Source: UBA2428 sp002343545
GTDB taxonomy: Bacteria; Bdellovibrionota; UBA2428
Assembly: GCA_937952285.1 (NCBI GenBank)
Contig: CALFZE010000081.1
Span: forward strand, 1 to 29,959
DNA: 29,959 nt
Reading direction: 5' to 3'
How positions within the stretch are numbered: the stretch's first letter is position 1; every line of letters begins with the position of its first letter. The position numbers and the translations under genes were made by a program. This document shows positions 22,576-29,571 of this stretch, in pieces. A model generated the notes under the pieces. The model searched no databases, had not been told where the DNA came from, and saw only the letters and a program-made list of their open reading frames with translations.

Positions 22576-23547
22576 CTAAAGCTCGATTTCGGCGCCTTCG
22601 AAGGTCATCTCGATGCGGAGCTTCGAGGCGGCGTGGGTCGACTTTAGATAGTGACGGGCTCGGTTGAGCTGCTCGTCGATCTCGGCGTCGGAATAGGCCG
22701 GGTTCTGATGGAAAAGGTAAAGGACTTTGCTTTTCTCGCGCACCGCGAAATCGACGGCGGTATGGACGCTCGCGTGCCCGTAGCCGCGTCGGCTTTCGAG
22801 GTCCTCGGGCGAGTACTGGGCATCCAACATGAGAACGTCCGCGTTCGAATAGACGTTCTGACCGGGCGTCATGTGCGGAGGGTCGATGTTCTTGAGCTCG
22901 GTATCCGTGGCAAAGACGAAGGTCTTCTTGCCGTCCGAGAAACGGTACGCGAAGCTCGCGCCCGGATGGGACTGCGGAACGTGATCGATCCGGAAGGGTC
23001 CGAGTTGCACGCTTTCGTGAAGAGGGATCTGGTGAAAGCGGAACTGGGGCGAGACGGTCTCGAAGGAGACCGGGAAGTGCTCATCCACGAAGAGCGCGGC
23101 AAGCCGCTCTTCGAGCTTCTTGTGGACGCCGTAGACGTCGAAGCGGTTGCCGGGCTTGAAGATCTGCTCGACGGTCGGCAGCCCGATGATGTGGTCCCAA
23201 TGCGTATGCGTGAAGAAGAAGGCGGCTTCGCCACGGTTTTCCTTGAACGCGACCGAGTTCAGGCCCGAGTCCGGATCGGTGGCGGCCGCGGTGAGACCCG
23301 TGCCGGCGTCGACGAAGACCGGCATCGGCAAGCGTTCGTCCCGAATCTCCAGGCAAGTCGTGTGGCCGCCGAAGACTTGGTAGTGGGAGCGCGGTTTTTC
23401 GGAGCGCAAGGCGGTTCGAAGTTCTTCCCAGCGGGCAAAGGATTTGCCGCGCGAAAATTCCCAGACGGCGCGCGCGATCTCGTCGACGCGCTCCGGGCTG
23501 ACGGCGACGGGGCAGGATCCGCGCGCGCCATACACCTTCACTCTCAT
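22576..23547 (-). CDS. MBL-fold metallo-hydrolase
   Basis: The 323-residue protein has the metallo-beta-lactamase fold: an N-terminal VKVYGARGSCPV, the zinc motif FFFTHTHWDHIIGLP, His in QSHPGASFAYRF, Asp in FVFATDTE, and a last His in YGHASVHTAVDFA. The opening GARGSCPV pattern resembles phosphodiesterase-like MBL proteins. An insert of about 50 residues after the first strand holds a helical segment. No signal peptide. The substrate is unknown; nucleotide or phosphonate esters are common in relatives. It lies 16 bases downstream of the ldcA gene. Confidence 0.87.
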   Translation of the reverse strand: MRVKVYGARGSCPVAVSPERVDEIARAVWEFSRGKSFARWEELRTALRSEKPRSHYQVFGGHTTCLEIRDERLPMPVFVDAGTGLTAAATDPDSGLNSVAFKENRGEAAFFFTHTHWDHIIGLPTVEQIFKPGNRFDVYGVHKKLEERLAALFVDEHFPVSFETVSPQFRFHQIPLHESVQLGPFRIDHVPQSHPGASFAYRFSDGKKTFVFATDTELKNIDPPHMTPGQNVYSNADVLMLDAQYSPEDLESRRGYGHASVHTAVDFAVREKSKVLYLFHQNPAYSDAEIDEQLNRARHYLKSTHAASKLRIEMTFEGAEIEL

Positions 23548-23563
23548 AAGATCTTAAAATCTA

Positions 23564-24499
23564 TCACTCAAAAGGAAGAATGGGCACGCCGAGGCGGGCA
23601 ACGCCATTTTTTTGGAGCTCGAGCTCGGCGTCGATTCCCATCGCCACGGGGAAGTTGGGCGCTTCGTGACCGGCCTTGAGTCCTTCCACCAAGAGGACGC
23701 CGTGTTCTTTCGCCCAGAGGCGAACGATCTCGCGCGACTCCCCGCAATGGGTGAGGTGGCCGAGCACGACGCCTTGGCACTTCGCGAAAAAGCGTGAAGC
23801 CGAAAGCTGCTGCAGCCAGCGGTCGATGCGTCGCGGATACTCTTCGACTTCCTCGATGAAGAAGAAGTAGGGGCGTCGAGGCTTCGGCTCGAAACGCGTG
23901 CCGAGGAGCGATACGAAGCTCGCCAGGTTTCCGCCGAGCAAAGGTCCGCGAAGCTTAGCGCGCGTCTCCTTCGGCCGGTGCGTGATCTTCAGCGGGTGTT
24001 CCATGACTTCCTGCTCCCGGAAGGGATCCAGGTGGGCGTTCCATTGGCGAGTCTCTTGGGGGGAGGGCTTTAGGAAAGACGGCGAACTCAGCATGGGCGA
24101 ATGAACCCAAGGGGTTCCGAAACGTCCCCAGAGCCAGTTTTGCAAGCTCGTGATGTCGGAGAATCCCCACACTCGCTTCGTGTCGACCGGACGTCGAAGG
24201 CGTTTTTCGAGCGCCGGAAGAAGACGTTGGGTTCCGTAGCCGCCGCGTACGAGAAAGAGAGTCGTTAAGGCGGGGTCCTGCCAAAGCTCCACGAAGGAAT
24301 CGACTTTGTCGGCATCGGTTCCCGCCAGGAAAGAGCGTGCTTTCGACTCGGCCTTCGTCCAGTTACGGCGAACCTTGGTCGGCACGACGCTTTCGAAGCC
24401 GAGCTCGCCCAGTCGCCGAAGCCCCGCGGAGATCTCTTTCGATTTTCCGGGGGAGGCCCCCGCCCAAATTCCGACCTTAGGTTTGCGCGCGCGTGCCAT
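23564..24499 (-). CDS. ldcA: LD-carboxypeptidase (S66 family)
   Basis: The 311-residue protein resembles the muramoyl-tetrapeptide carboxypeptidase, which trims the terminal D-Ala from recycled murein peptides in the cytosol. The N-terminal domain has VGIWAGASPGKSK and RGGYGTQRLLPAL. The nucleophile is Ser114 in WGFSDITSLQ. The Glu and His of the triad are probably in FFIEEVEEYPRRIDRW and GLKAGHEAPNFPVAMG. It has no signal peptide. It is followed closely by the MBL gene and preceded by the outer-membrane barrel gene, with a weak hairpin between. Confidence 0.9.
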   Translation of the reverse strand: MARARKPKVGIWAGASPGKSKEISAGLRRLGELGFESVVPTKVRRNWTKAESKARSFLAGTDADKVDSFVELWQDPALTTLFLVRGGYGTQRLLPALEKRLRRPVDTKRVWGFSDITSLQNWLWGRFGTPWVHSPMLSSPSFLKPSPQETRQWNAHLDPFREQEVMEHPLKITHRPKETRAKLRGPLLGGNLASFVSLLGTRFEPKPRRPYFFFIEEVEEYPRRIDRWLQQLSASRFFAKCQGVVLGHLTHCGESREIVRLWAKEHGVLLVEGLKAGHEAPNFPVAMGIDAELELQKNGVARLGVPILPFE

Positions 24500-24531
24500 T
24501 CCGAAAGTCTAACCGAGGACCTTCTTCGCGA

Positions 24532-24551
24532 AACGCGCGTGGTCGCGTGTT
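24532..24551 (-). terminator. Weak hairpin between the barrel and ldcA genes
   Basis: AACACGCG and CGCGCGTT pair with one mismatch across the loop ACCA, 11 bases after the barrel stop. There is no T-tract on the minus strand, though the plus strand reads TTTTC after it. It may be a partial terminator. Confidence 0.3.
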
Positions 24552-24562
24552 TTCTGACGCGA

Positions 24563-25174
24563 TCAGAAAGGGTACGCGGCGCCCAGCGCCAGGCCCCAGA
24601 CGCTGTCGTTCAAGTCGACCGCGAACTCGGAGTAGAAGTGCCAGGGTTCGGTTTCGACCGGCGCCCAACGCGAGCCGAGGATGAGAGTCAGGGGAACGGT
24701 GTCGTCGCCCGGATTCATGAACCACTCGACCTGAAAAGCGCCGTAGGGTTCGACGCCGCCGAAGGCGACGGGGAAGTACTTGGAAACGACGAGGCCCGTG
24801 GAAAGCAACCCGGCGTTCAGGTCTTCGTCGCGGATATAGGAGCCGCCCAAAAGGAAAGAGAGGCCGACTTGACCGGCGACGTCGGGCAGCAGGTTGTACT
24901 TGCCGAGAATACCGGCTTGGAAGTCGGTCGTGCCGGTTCCGAAGAAGATATCGACGTCGACGAAGGGATCGATGAGGCCCGTGCGAAGGTGGGGAAGCAG
25001 GTTAAATCCTCCGCCCATTTCGCCACGCTTGAAGATAATGTCATTATGGATCTTGAACTCGAAGTCCCCGACCCCGGCGACCGGCGCGCTCTGCATCAAA
25101 GAGCTTCCCAGTCCGGCCCAAGCGGAATTCGTAAAGATAATGGCGGCGACGAGGAGGCAACTCCATTTTCTCAT
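24563..25174 (-). CDS. Outer-membrane beta-barrel protein, unknown function
   Basis: The start is placed at ATG 25174 (203 residues); the longer frame from 25213 would overlap the divergent gene. Residues 1-20 are a signal peptide ending SAWA. The mature chain alternates hydrophobic and polar residues in strands (FKIHNDIIFKR, TDFQAGILGKYN, PYGAFQVEWFMN) and ends WGLALGAAYPF, with the aromatic C-terminus that the BAM machinery recognises. No specific porin or enzyme family is identified. Confidence 0.75.
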   Translation of the reverse strand: MRKWSCLLVAAIIFTNSAWAGLGSSLMQSAPVAGVGDFEFKIHNDIIFKRGEMGGGFNLLPHLRTGLIDPFVDVDIFFGTGTTDFQAGILGKYNLLPDVAGQVGLSFLLGGSYIRDEDLNAGLLSTGLVVSKYFPVAFGGVEPYGAFQVEWFMNPGDDTVPLTLILGSRWAPVETEPWHFYSEFAVDLNDSVWGLALGAAYPF

Positions 25175-25203
25175 AGCGGGCTCGACGCTATCATGAATCG
25201 AGA

Positions 25204-26262
25204 ATGGCCACAAAATTCCCCGGCATCTTGGTTCCCCAGGCGGCGACGAACTTGCCGCGCGACTACGCCGGTTACGTGGTGATCTCCGACATCGATAAGA
25301 CGTACTTGGCCACGCAGATCGATTCGCTCGGCGGTTTGCTCAAGGCCGCTTTCGAGGCGCCCGAGCGAAAGGCGAACGTTCCCGGCTTCTCGATCCTGCT
25401 GCGCGCCCTCCGACGAGGCGGCGGCGACGAGGCCTTGAGGAATCCGCTTTTTTTCGTGAGCGCTTCGCCCCCGCAGATGGAGCAGAAGATCTTGGCCAAG
25501 ATGAGTCTCGACGGCGTCGAGACCGATGGGATTATCTTCAAGAACCAGCTGCGCAACGTCCGCAAGGGCAACTTCAAGAAGCTGCGCGAGCAAGTCGGGT
25601 ACAAACTTTCCGCGCTCCTCTCGCTCTGGGAGGAGTTGCCGGCTTCTTCGCGGCTCCTGCTCTTCGGCGACGATAGCGAGAGCGACGCCGTCGTCTACTC
25701 GCTCTTTCGGCAAGTCGTCTCGGGTCGGGTCCAGGGCCGAACGCTTGCCGAGCTCCTCATGCATCTCGGGGTTTTTCGGGACGACGCGCTTCGTTTGGGT
25801 TGGGCGAGCCGTCACGTGCGGCACGCTTCCGAGCCCGTCGAAGCCGTGTTCATCAACCTCGAAACCGGAAGCCAACCGCTCTACTACTCGCGCTTCGGCT
25901 CGCGCCTTTACGCGACCGAGAACAGCTTGCAGGCGGCTTTGGCGCTCTACGAAAAAGGGTTCATCCGGATCCAAGCCGTGCGGTCGATCGCGCGCGATTT
26001 GATTCTGCATTACGACTTCAATCCGCGCAGCTTGCTTCGCTCGCTCGAAGAAGCCTCGCGTCGCGGCCTCTTTGGCGTCGACACCCTGGATAAGCTTTGG
26101 CCGTCGTTGTCCGAAGTAGGGGCGTTGCCGCCTCCGGTCGCGCGCGAGGCGTCGGAAGGCCTCGCGACTCGCCTGCAAGTGGAACGTTTTGGTGCGGCGC
26201 GCGAGGGCCGCATGGAACTGAACGAGCTCAAACGTCTCTACTCCGAAGAGGGACGTTACTGA
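25204..26262 (+). CDS. HAD-superfamily phosphatase, APP1/LNS2-like
   Basis: The protein has 352 residues. HAD motif I is YVVISDIDKTYLATQ (Asp29, Asp31, Thr33), motif II is FFVSASP, a Lys follows in the FKNQLRNVRKGNFKKL region, and motif III is LLFGDDSESD. The pattern resembles the APP1 catalytic domain, a phosphatidate-phosphatase-like unit, so lipid phosphate is a possible substrate. The C-terminal 160 residues, helical with Arg/Leu-rich segments, have no recognised family. Its ATG is only 29 bases from the divergent barrel gene start, so the two promoters must overlap or lie inside coding sequence. Confidence 0.78.
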   Translation: MATKFPGILVPQAATNLPRDYAGYVVISDIDKTYLATQIDSLGGLLKAAFEAPERKANVPGFSILLRALRRGGGDEALRNPLFFVSASPPQMEQKILAKMSLDGVETDGIIFKNQLRNVRKGNFKKLREQVGYKLSALLSLWEELPASSRLLLFGDDSESDAVVYSLFRQVVSGRVQGRTLAELLMHLGVFRDDALRLGWASRHVRHASEPVEAVFINLETGSQPLYYSRFGSRLYATENSLQAALALYEKGFIRIQAVRSIARDLILHYDFNPRSLLRSLEEASRRGLFGVDTLDKLWPSLSEVGALPPPVAREASEGLATRLQVERFGAAREGRMELNELKRLYSEEGRY

Positions 26263-26274
26263 AGTCTCGGTTCC

Positions 26275-26661
26275 TTAGGACTTGTGCGACTCGGCGTATT
26301 GATGCCGGTCGTGGACTTCGAGGTCGAACGCCTCGAAACGGTCGGCGGCCTTTCGGTCGAGCCCGCGGTGAATGAGGCCGCAGCGGTAGCAAATCACGAC
26401 GTCCGGGGCGAGGCGCAGGAAGAAACGATCCAGGATCACGACCCCCAGCATCGGGCTCCAGATGACGAACCAGTTATAACCTTCGACCATCAGGAGGACG
26501 GTCGCGACCGAGGCCAGGGCGATGATCCAGAGACCGATGTCGCGCCGAAAGTCCGGCTGCCGGTAGAACTCCCGGCAGCCGCACTCCTTGCACGACTCGA
26601 GCGAGGCGTCCGCGGCCACGGAAGGGCCGGAGAGCGCGATGAGATTCCAGTTGAACGCCAT
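26275..26661 (-). CDS. Small membrane protein with split zinc-ribbon cysteines
   Basis: This 128-residue protein carries a CxxC pair at Cys24/Cys27 with an extra Cys29. Two adjacent membrane helices follow (residues ~42-58 and ~64-80), then a second CxxC at Cys91/Cys94. Both pairs would lie on the same side, likely the cytosol, and could form one zinc site. The tail is soluble and acidic to neutral. No known family. It lies 21 bp downstream of the Lys-tailed peroxiredoxin and is probably co-transcribed. Confidence 0.72.
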   Translation of the reverse strand: MAFNWNLIALSGPSVAADASLESCKECGCREFYRQPDFRRDIGLWIIALASVATVLLMVEGYNWFVIWSPMLGVVILDRFFLRLAPDVVICYRCGLIHRGLDRKAADRFEAFDLEVHDRHQYAESHKS

Positions 26662-26682
26662 GGCTCGTCGGTCGCTTTCGGG

Positions 26683-27444
26683 TTACTCGATCGTGGAAAG
26701 AACGGAGTCCACGTGACCTTCGACGGTCACGGGCTGCCATCCGTGGGAGATGACGCCGTCCTTGAACGCGAACGTGCTGCGCTCGACGCCCATGTAGTTG
26801 CGGCCCATGAAGTTCTTTTCCTTCCAGACCTTCATTTCTTCGGCGAGTTTGTGGTCGACGTCCGAAAGGAGATCGAAATTCAGGCCGTACTTCTCGATGA
26901 ACTTCTGGTGGCTAGCGGCGTCGTCGGGGCTCACGCCGACGACGAGGATGCCGCTGGACTGGATGCGGTTCATGTTGTCGCGGAAGTTGCAGGCTTCGAC
27001 CGTGCAACCCGGGGTGTCGTCCTTGGGGTAGAAGTAGAGGACGACCTTCGGCTGCGAACGGACGAGCTCGGCGACGTTCACGCTTTCACCGCGTTGGTTG
27101 GTGAGCGTGATGTCGGCCCCGCTCTGACCGACGAGGGCGTGCTCCGTCGGAGCGACGGCCGCGGCCTTGGGAGCTTTCGGCGTCTTGGGAGCGGAGTTTT
27201 GCGCGAGCGCGCTGGAAGGCTTCTTGGCGGCCGCGCTTTTCTTGGCCGGCTTCGCTTTCGCGACTTTCTTGGCGACCTTCTTCACGGCTTTTTTCGCGGG
27301 CTTCGCCTTCGAAAGCTTCTTGGCGGGCTTGGCTTTCTTGGCAACTTTCTTCGCCGCTTTCTTGGGAGCCGCTTTTTTCTTCATCGGCTTCTTCGCGGTC
27401 TTCTTGGCGGTTGCTTTCTTCTTCATTTTCTTTTTGGCGGCCAT
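26683..27444 (-). CDS. Peroxiredoxin (Bcp/PrxQ type) with histone-H1-like Lys/Ala tail
   Basis: The start is placed at ATG 27444 with AGGGA upstream (253 residues). Residues 1-100 are a basic low-complexity tail of Lys-Lys-Ala/Pro-Ala-Lys-Lys repeats; 34 of the first 70 residues are lysine, like histone H1 C-terminal tails and bacterial AlgP/HctB-type proteins. Residues ~101-253 are a complete atypical 2-Cys peroxiredoxin: YFYPKDDTPGCTVEACNFRD with peroxidatic Cys147 and probable resolving Cys152, then GVSPDDAASHQKFIEKYGL and the C-terminal GVERSTFAFKDG. The enzyme reduces peroxides with thioredoxin-type donors. The tail suggests binding to DNA or RNA (inference). It follows the ferredoxin gene by one base. 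Confidence 0.9.
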   Translation of the reverse strand: MAAKKKMKKKATAKKTAKKPMKKKAAPKKAAKKVAKKAKPAKKLSKAKPAKKAVKKVAKKVAKAKPAKKSAAAKKPSSALAQNSAPKTPKAPKAAAVAPTEHALVGQSGADITLTNQRGESVNVAELVRSQPKVVLYFYPKDDTPGCTVEACNFRDNMNRIQSSGILVVGVSPDDAASHQKFIEKYGLNFDLLSDVDHKLAEEMKVWKEKNFMGRNYMGVERSTFAFKDGVISHGWQPVTVEGHVDSVLSTIE

Positions 27445-27445
27445 C

Positions 27446-27772
27446 TCATTTCCCTCGCTTTTTTCGTTCACGTTTCGCGACGTGCACGGCGGAGTCTCCC
27501 TTGACCAGGGCCTGGCAGGCAAGTCTCTCGCGCGTAATATGGAAAACATTTCCGAGGGCCCGGACTTCGTCCAATCCGGCCTTTTCGAAGCCGCTCTCGA
27601 GTCCCTCGGTCACCCGCACTTTGCAATCCAAACACGAGGCCTTTCCGCCGCAAGTCGTTTGGAGAATGATCCCGGCACGATAGGCGACCTGCATGAGCAG
27701 TTCCCCTTCCTCGGCCGTGGCCTCGACCGTTCGGTCTTCGGCTTCGAGGTAAAAACGCACGCGGATCGTCAT
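27446..27772 (-). CDS. 2Fe-2S ferredoxin
   Basis: This 108-residue protein starts with MTIRVRFYLEAEDRTVEATA, an ubiquitin-like fold, and carries Cys41, Cys47, Cys50 and Cys85 in the pattern C-x5-C-x2-C...C. These would hold a plant- or adrenodoxin-type 2Fe-2S cluster. The C-terminus is strongly basic (HVAKRERKKRGK), which is unusual for a ferredoxin and recalls the basic tail of the adjacent peroxiredoxin. It has an ATGA overlap with the methyltransferase and ends one base before the peroxiredoxin ATG, so the three genes are likely translated together. Its redox partner is unknown. Confidence 0.85.
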   Translation of the reverse strand: MTIRVRFYLEAEDRTVEATAEEGELLMQVAYRAGIILQTTCGGKASCLDCKVRVTEGLESGFEKAGLDEVRALGNVFHITRERLACQALVKGDSAVHVAKRERKKRGK

Positions 27773-29022
27773 CCGGACTGGACCTCGACGTACCAGCCCT
27801 GGAGGTATTCCGACTCGGCGAACCCCAAGCGGGGCGAATGGTCGGGGCTCGGACCGCGGACTTCGAGGACCCGGCAGCGACGTTTGGCATCGTGGGCCGC
27901 CGCCGCGAGCATCTGGGCGTAGTCTTCGGGGCGGATGTGATGGGAACACGAGCAGGAAACGAGGATCCCTCCGGGCTTCAGCGCCTGGAAGCCGCGCAGA
28001 TTGATCTCCTTGAAACCTCGCAGGGCGGACTCTTTGTCTTTGCGGTTTCGCACGAAGCTCGGTGGATCGAGCACGACGAGGTCCGTCTTGGCCCGGGCTT
28101 CGCTCCGGGCCTTGAGCCAGTCGAAGGCATTGGCTTCCGTGCGGGTGACGAGCGGCGCGAGGCCGTTGCGTTCGGCGTTCTTACCCAGAACCCCAAGGGC
28201 CGAGGACGATTGGTCGACGCATTCGACCTTGAGTCCGGCCTTGGCCAGGTGAAGGCCGAAGCCGCCCTCGAACGAAAAGACGTCCCAGGCGGCGCGGGCC
28301 CCGAAACGACGCGCCCATTCCGCCGCCGCCAAGTGGTTCGAGCGTTGGTCGAGGTAAGCGCCCGTCTTCTGGCCGCGGCCGGGATGGAACCACCAATCCA
28401 GCCCGTTCCAACGGTACCACTCGCCTTCGCCCTCTTGGGCGGCCGGGAGCGGAACGACGTCGAGACCTTCGCGCTTGCGCGCGGGGGTCGCGCGAAGTTC
28501 ACGCAGGGTCGCCGGTCGGCCCAGGGCCTCCGATGCGGCTTCCACGAAGACCTTCGCGAGCAGTGTCCAACTACTTTCCATCGGCGCCGTTTGGATTTGG
28601 GCGACGACTTGGTCGCCGAAAACGTCCACGACGAGCCCCGGCCAACCGTCGGCCTCGGAAAAAATCCAGCGGAAGCATTCGTCGCCATCGACGAGACGAC
28701 GTTTGAGGTTCCAGAGATCTCGGAGGGCCGATTTCAAACCCTCGCTGGCATCGGTCGGGATCGGCGCGCTTTCCGCATCGCTCCAGCGACTCGTCGGCCG
28801 CAATCCGTCGAGCGCTTCGGCCCGCCGCAAGCGAATTTCGCTCAGCGGAGAGAACGCGTAGGCCCCCTCTTCGGTCCAAACGAAGCCCGCTTGCGTAGGA
28901 CCCGACGTTTCCGAGGCGAGATGGGTTCGGTAGAGCCAAGGGTGTCCCGTTCGGAACCACTTCTTTCCGGGGAGGCTAAGATGGGGGAAGAGGCTTCCGG
29001 ATTGGCCGTTGTGGAACTTCAC
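27769..29022 (-). CDS. rlmI: RlmI-like class I rRNA methyltransferase (PUA + Rossmann)
   Basis: The protein has 417 residues and starts at GTG. A PUA-like N-terminus (KWFRTGHPWLYRTHL) and a linker lead to the RlmI domain, with GQKTGAYLDQRSNHLAAAEW, DVFSFEGGFGLHLAKAG, VECVDQSSSALG, LVVLDPPSFVRNRKDKESAL and GGILVSCSCSHHI, which carries the catalytic Cys. Relatives make 5-methylcytosine in 23S rRNA. The specific base here is not proven. It is first of the minus-strand run leading to ferredoxin and peroxiredoxin, and divergent from the lipoprotein gene. Confidence 0.85.
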   Translation of the reverse strand: MKFHNGQSGSLFPHLSLPGKKWFRTGHPWLYRTHLASETSGPTQAGFVWTEEGAYAFSPLSEIRLRRAEALDGLRPTSRWSDAESAPIPTDASEGLKSALRDLWNLKRRLVDGDECFRWIFSEADGWPGLVVDVFGDQVVAQIQTAPMESSWTLLAKVFVEAASEALGRPATLRELRATPARKREGLDVVPLPAAQEGEGEWYRWNGLDWWFHPGRGQKTGAYLDQRSNHLAAAEWARRFGARAAWDVFSFEGGFGLHLAKAGLKVECVDQSSSALGVLGKNAERNGLAPLVTRTEANAFDWLKARSEARAKTDLVVLDPPSFVRNRKDKESALRGFKEINLRGFQALKPGGILVSCSCSHHIRPEDYAQMLAAAAHDAKRRCRVLEVRGPSPDHSPRLGFAESEYLQGWYVEVQSG

Positions 29023-29051
29023 GGTTAGAATTCAGCATCGGGGGGATAGCG

Positions 29052-29471
29052 ATGCAAGTTAACTGGAATCCGAATCGGCTCTTTTTGTGGGCCTTCGCGA
29101 CGGCGCTGGGCGGATTGACGGCTTGTTCGAGCTCTTCGGTCTCGAGCGCCGCTTTCCAGGCCGAAAAGCTCGCGGAGGCGGATCGGCTGGCGGAAACCGC
29201 GACCGCGCCCCACCTTCGCCTGCTGGTTTCGGCGAACGTGAACGGAGAAACGGAGCCTTGCGGCTGCGCCGTGAACCCCAAAGGGGGCCTCGATCGCCGA
29301 TGGAACTACGTCGAGCAAGCCAAGGCCTCGGCCGGCGAAGCGAAAGTCCCGCTCTTCCTCGTGGATGCCGGCAACGCGTTTTTCCCGAGTTTGCGCTTGG
29401 ATCCTTCGAAACTCGATTTTTTCCGCGCGCGAGCGCGCACGCTCGCCCGATGCCTCGGCTGGCGCCGGTGA
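29052..29471 (+). pseudogene. Lipoprotein, N-terminal part only, cut at a junction near 29430
   Basis: A lipoprotein signal peptide ends in GGLTACSSSS (lipobox Cys near residue 25). The mature part reads SANVNGETEPCGCAVNPKGG followed by LDRRWNYVEQAKA and FLVDAGNAFF, the start of a UshA/metallophosphatase-type exported protein with the EPCGC...GG..RR pattern. From about residue 126 (FFRARARTLARCLGWRR) the sequence is foreign, and a stop follows at 29471. The intact gene would be much longer. The loss coincides with the loss of the SDR gene reading from the right side, so a chimeric join is suspected. Confidence 0.7.
29424..29442. other. Junction of two different sequence backgrounds
   Basis: A GC-only stretch with alternating CG/GC (around 29424-29440) joins the truncated lipoprotein on the left to the truncated SDR on the right. 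GC3 changes sharply across it: about 11 of the first 40 codons end in A/T on the left, but 5 of 40 in the lipase and about 3 of 30 in the SDR. Confidence 0.6.
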
Positions 29472-29517
29472 CGAGGGCGACCTTGCCCGGGACGCGAAAC
29501 CTCTCGAGGACGCTCAT
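29428..29517 (-). pseudogene. Short-chain dehydrogenase/reductase, first ~30 codons only
   Basis: ATG 29517 begins SVLERFRVPGKVALVTGASR and continues GIGRACALA. This is the unmistakable NAD(P)-binding TGxxxGxG start of an SDR. At about codon 31 the frame runs into the lipoprotein region and reads nonsense. The catalytic Ser-Tyr-Lys region is therefore absent. Third codon positions are almost all G or C, matching the lipase to the right and not the genes to the left. Confidence 0.7.
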
Positions 29518-29571
29518 GATCGGCCAGCCTACACGTCAGGCAGCCCGCTCGCTGCTACGCTGCGGTTCGTC

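Noticed and set aside
27180..27440. Possible DNA tandem repeat
   Set aside because: The periodicity comes from imperfect Lys-Ala codon repeats in the peroxiredoxin tail; units are irregular and there is no separate repeat element.
26284..27504. Plus-strand open frame rich in Leu/Phe/Gly in its second half
   Set aside because: The Leu/Phe-rich part is the reverse complement of the Lys/Ala tail of the peroxiredoxin, not a membrane protein.
27838..29028. Plus-strand open frame of 396 codons
   Set aside because: Shadow of the RlmI-like methyltransferase; no recognisable domains.
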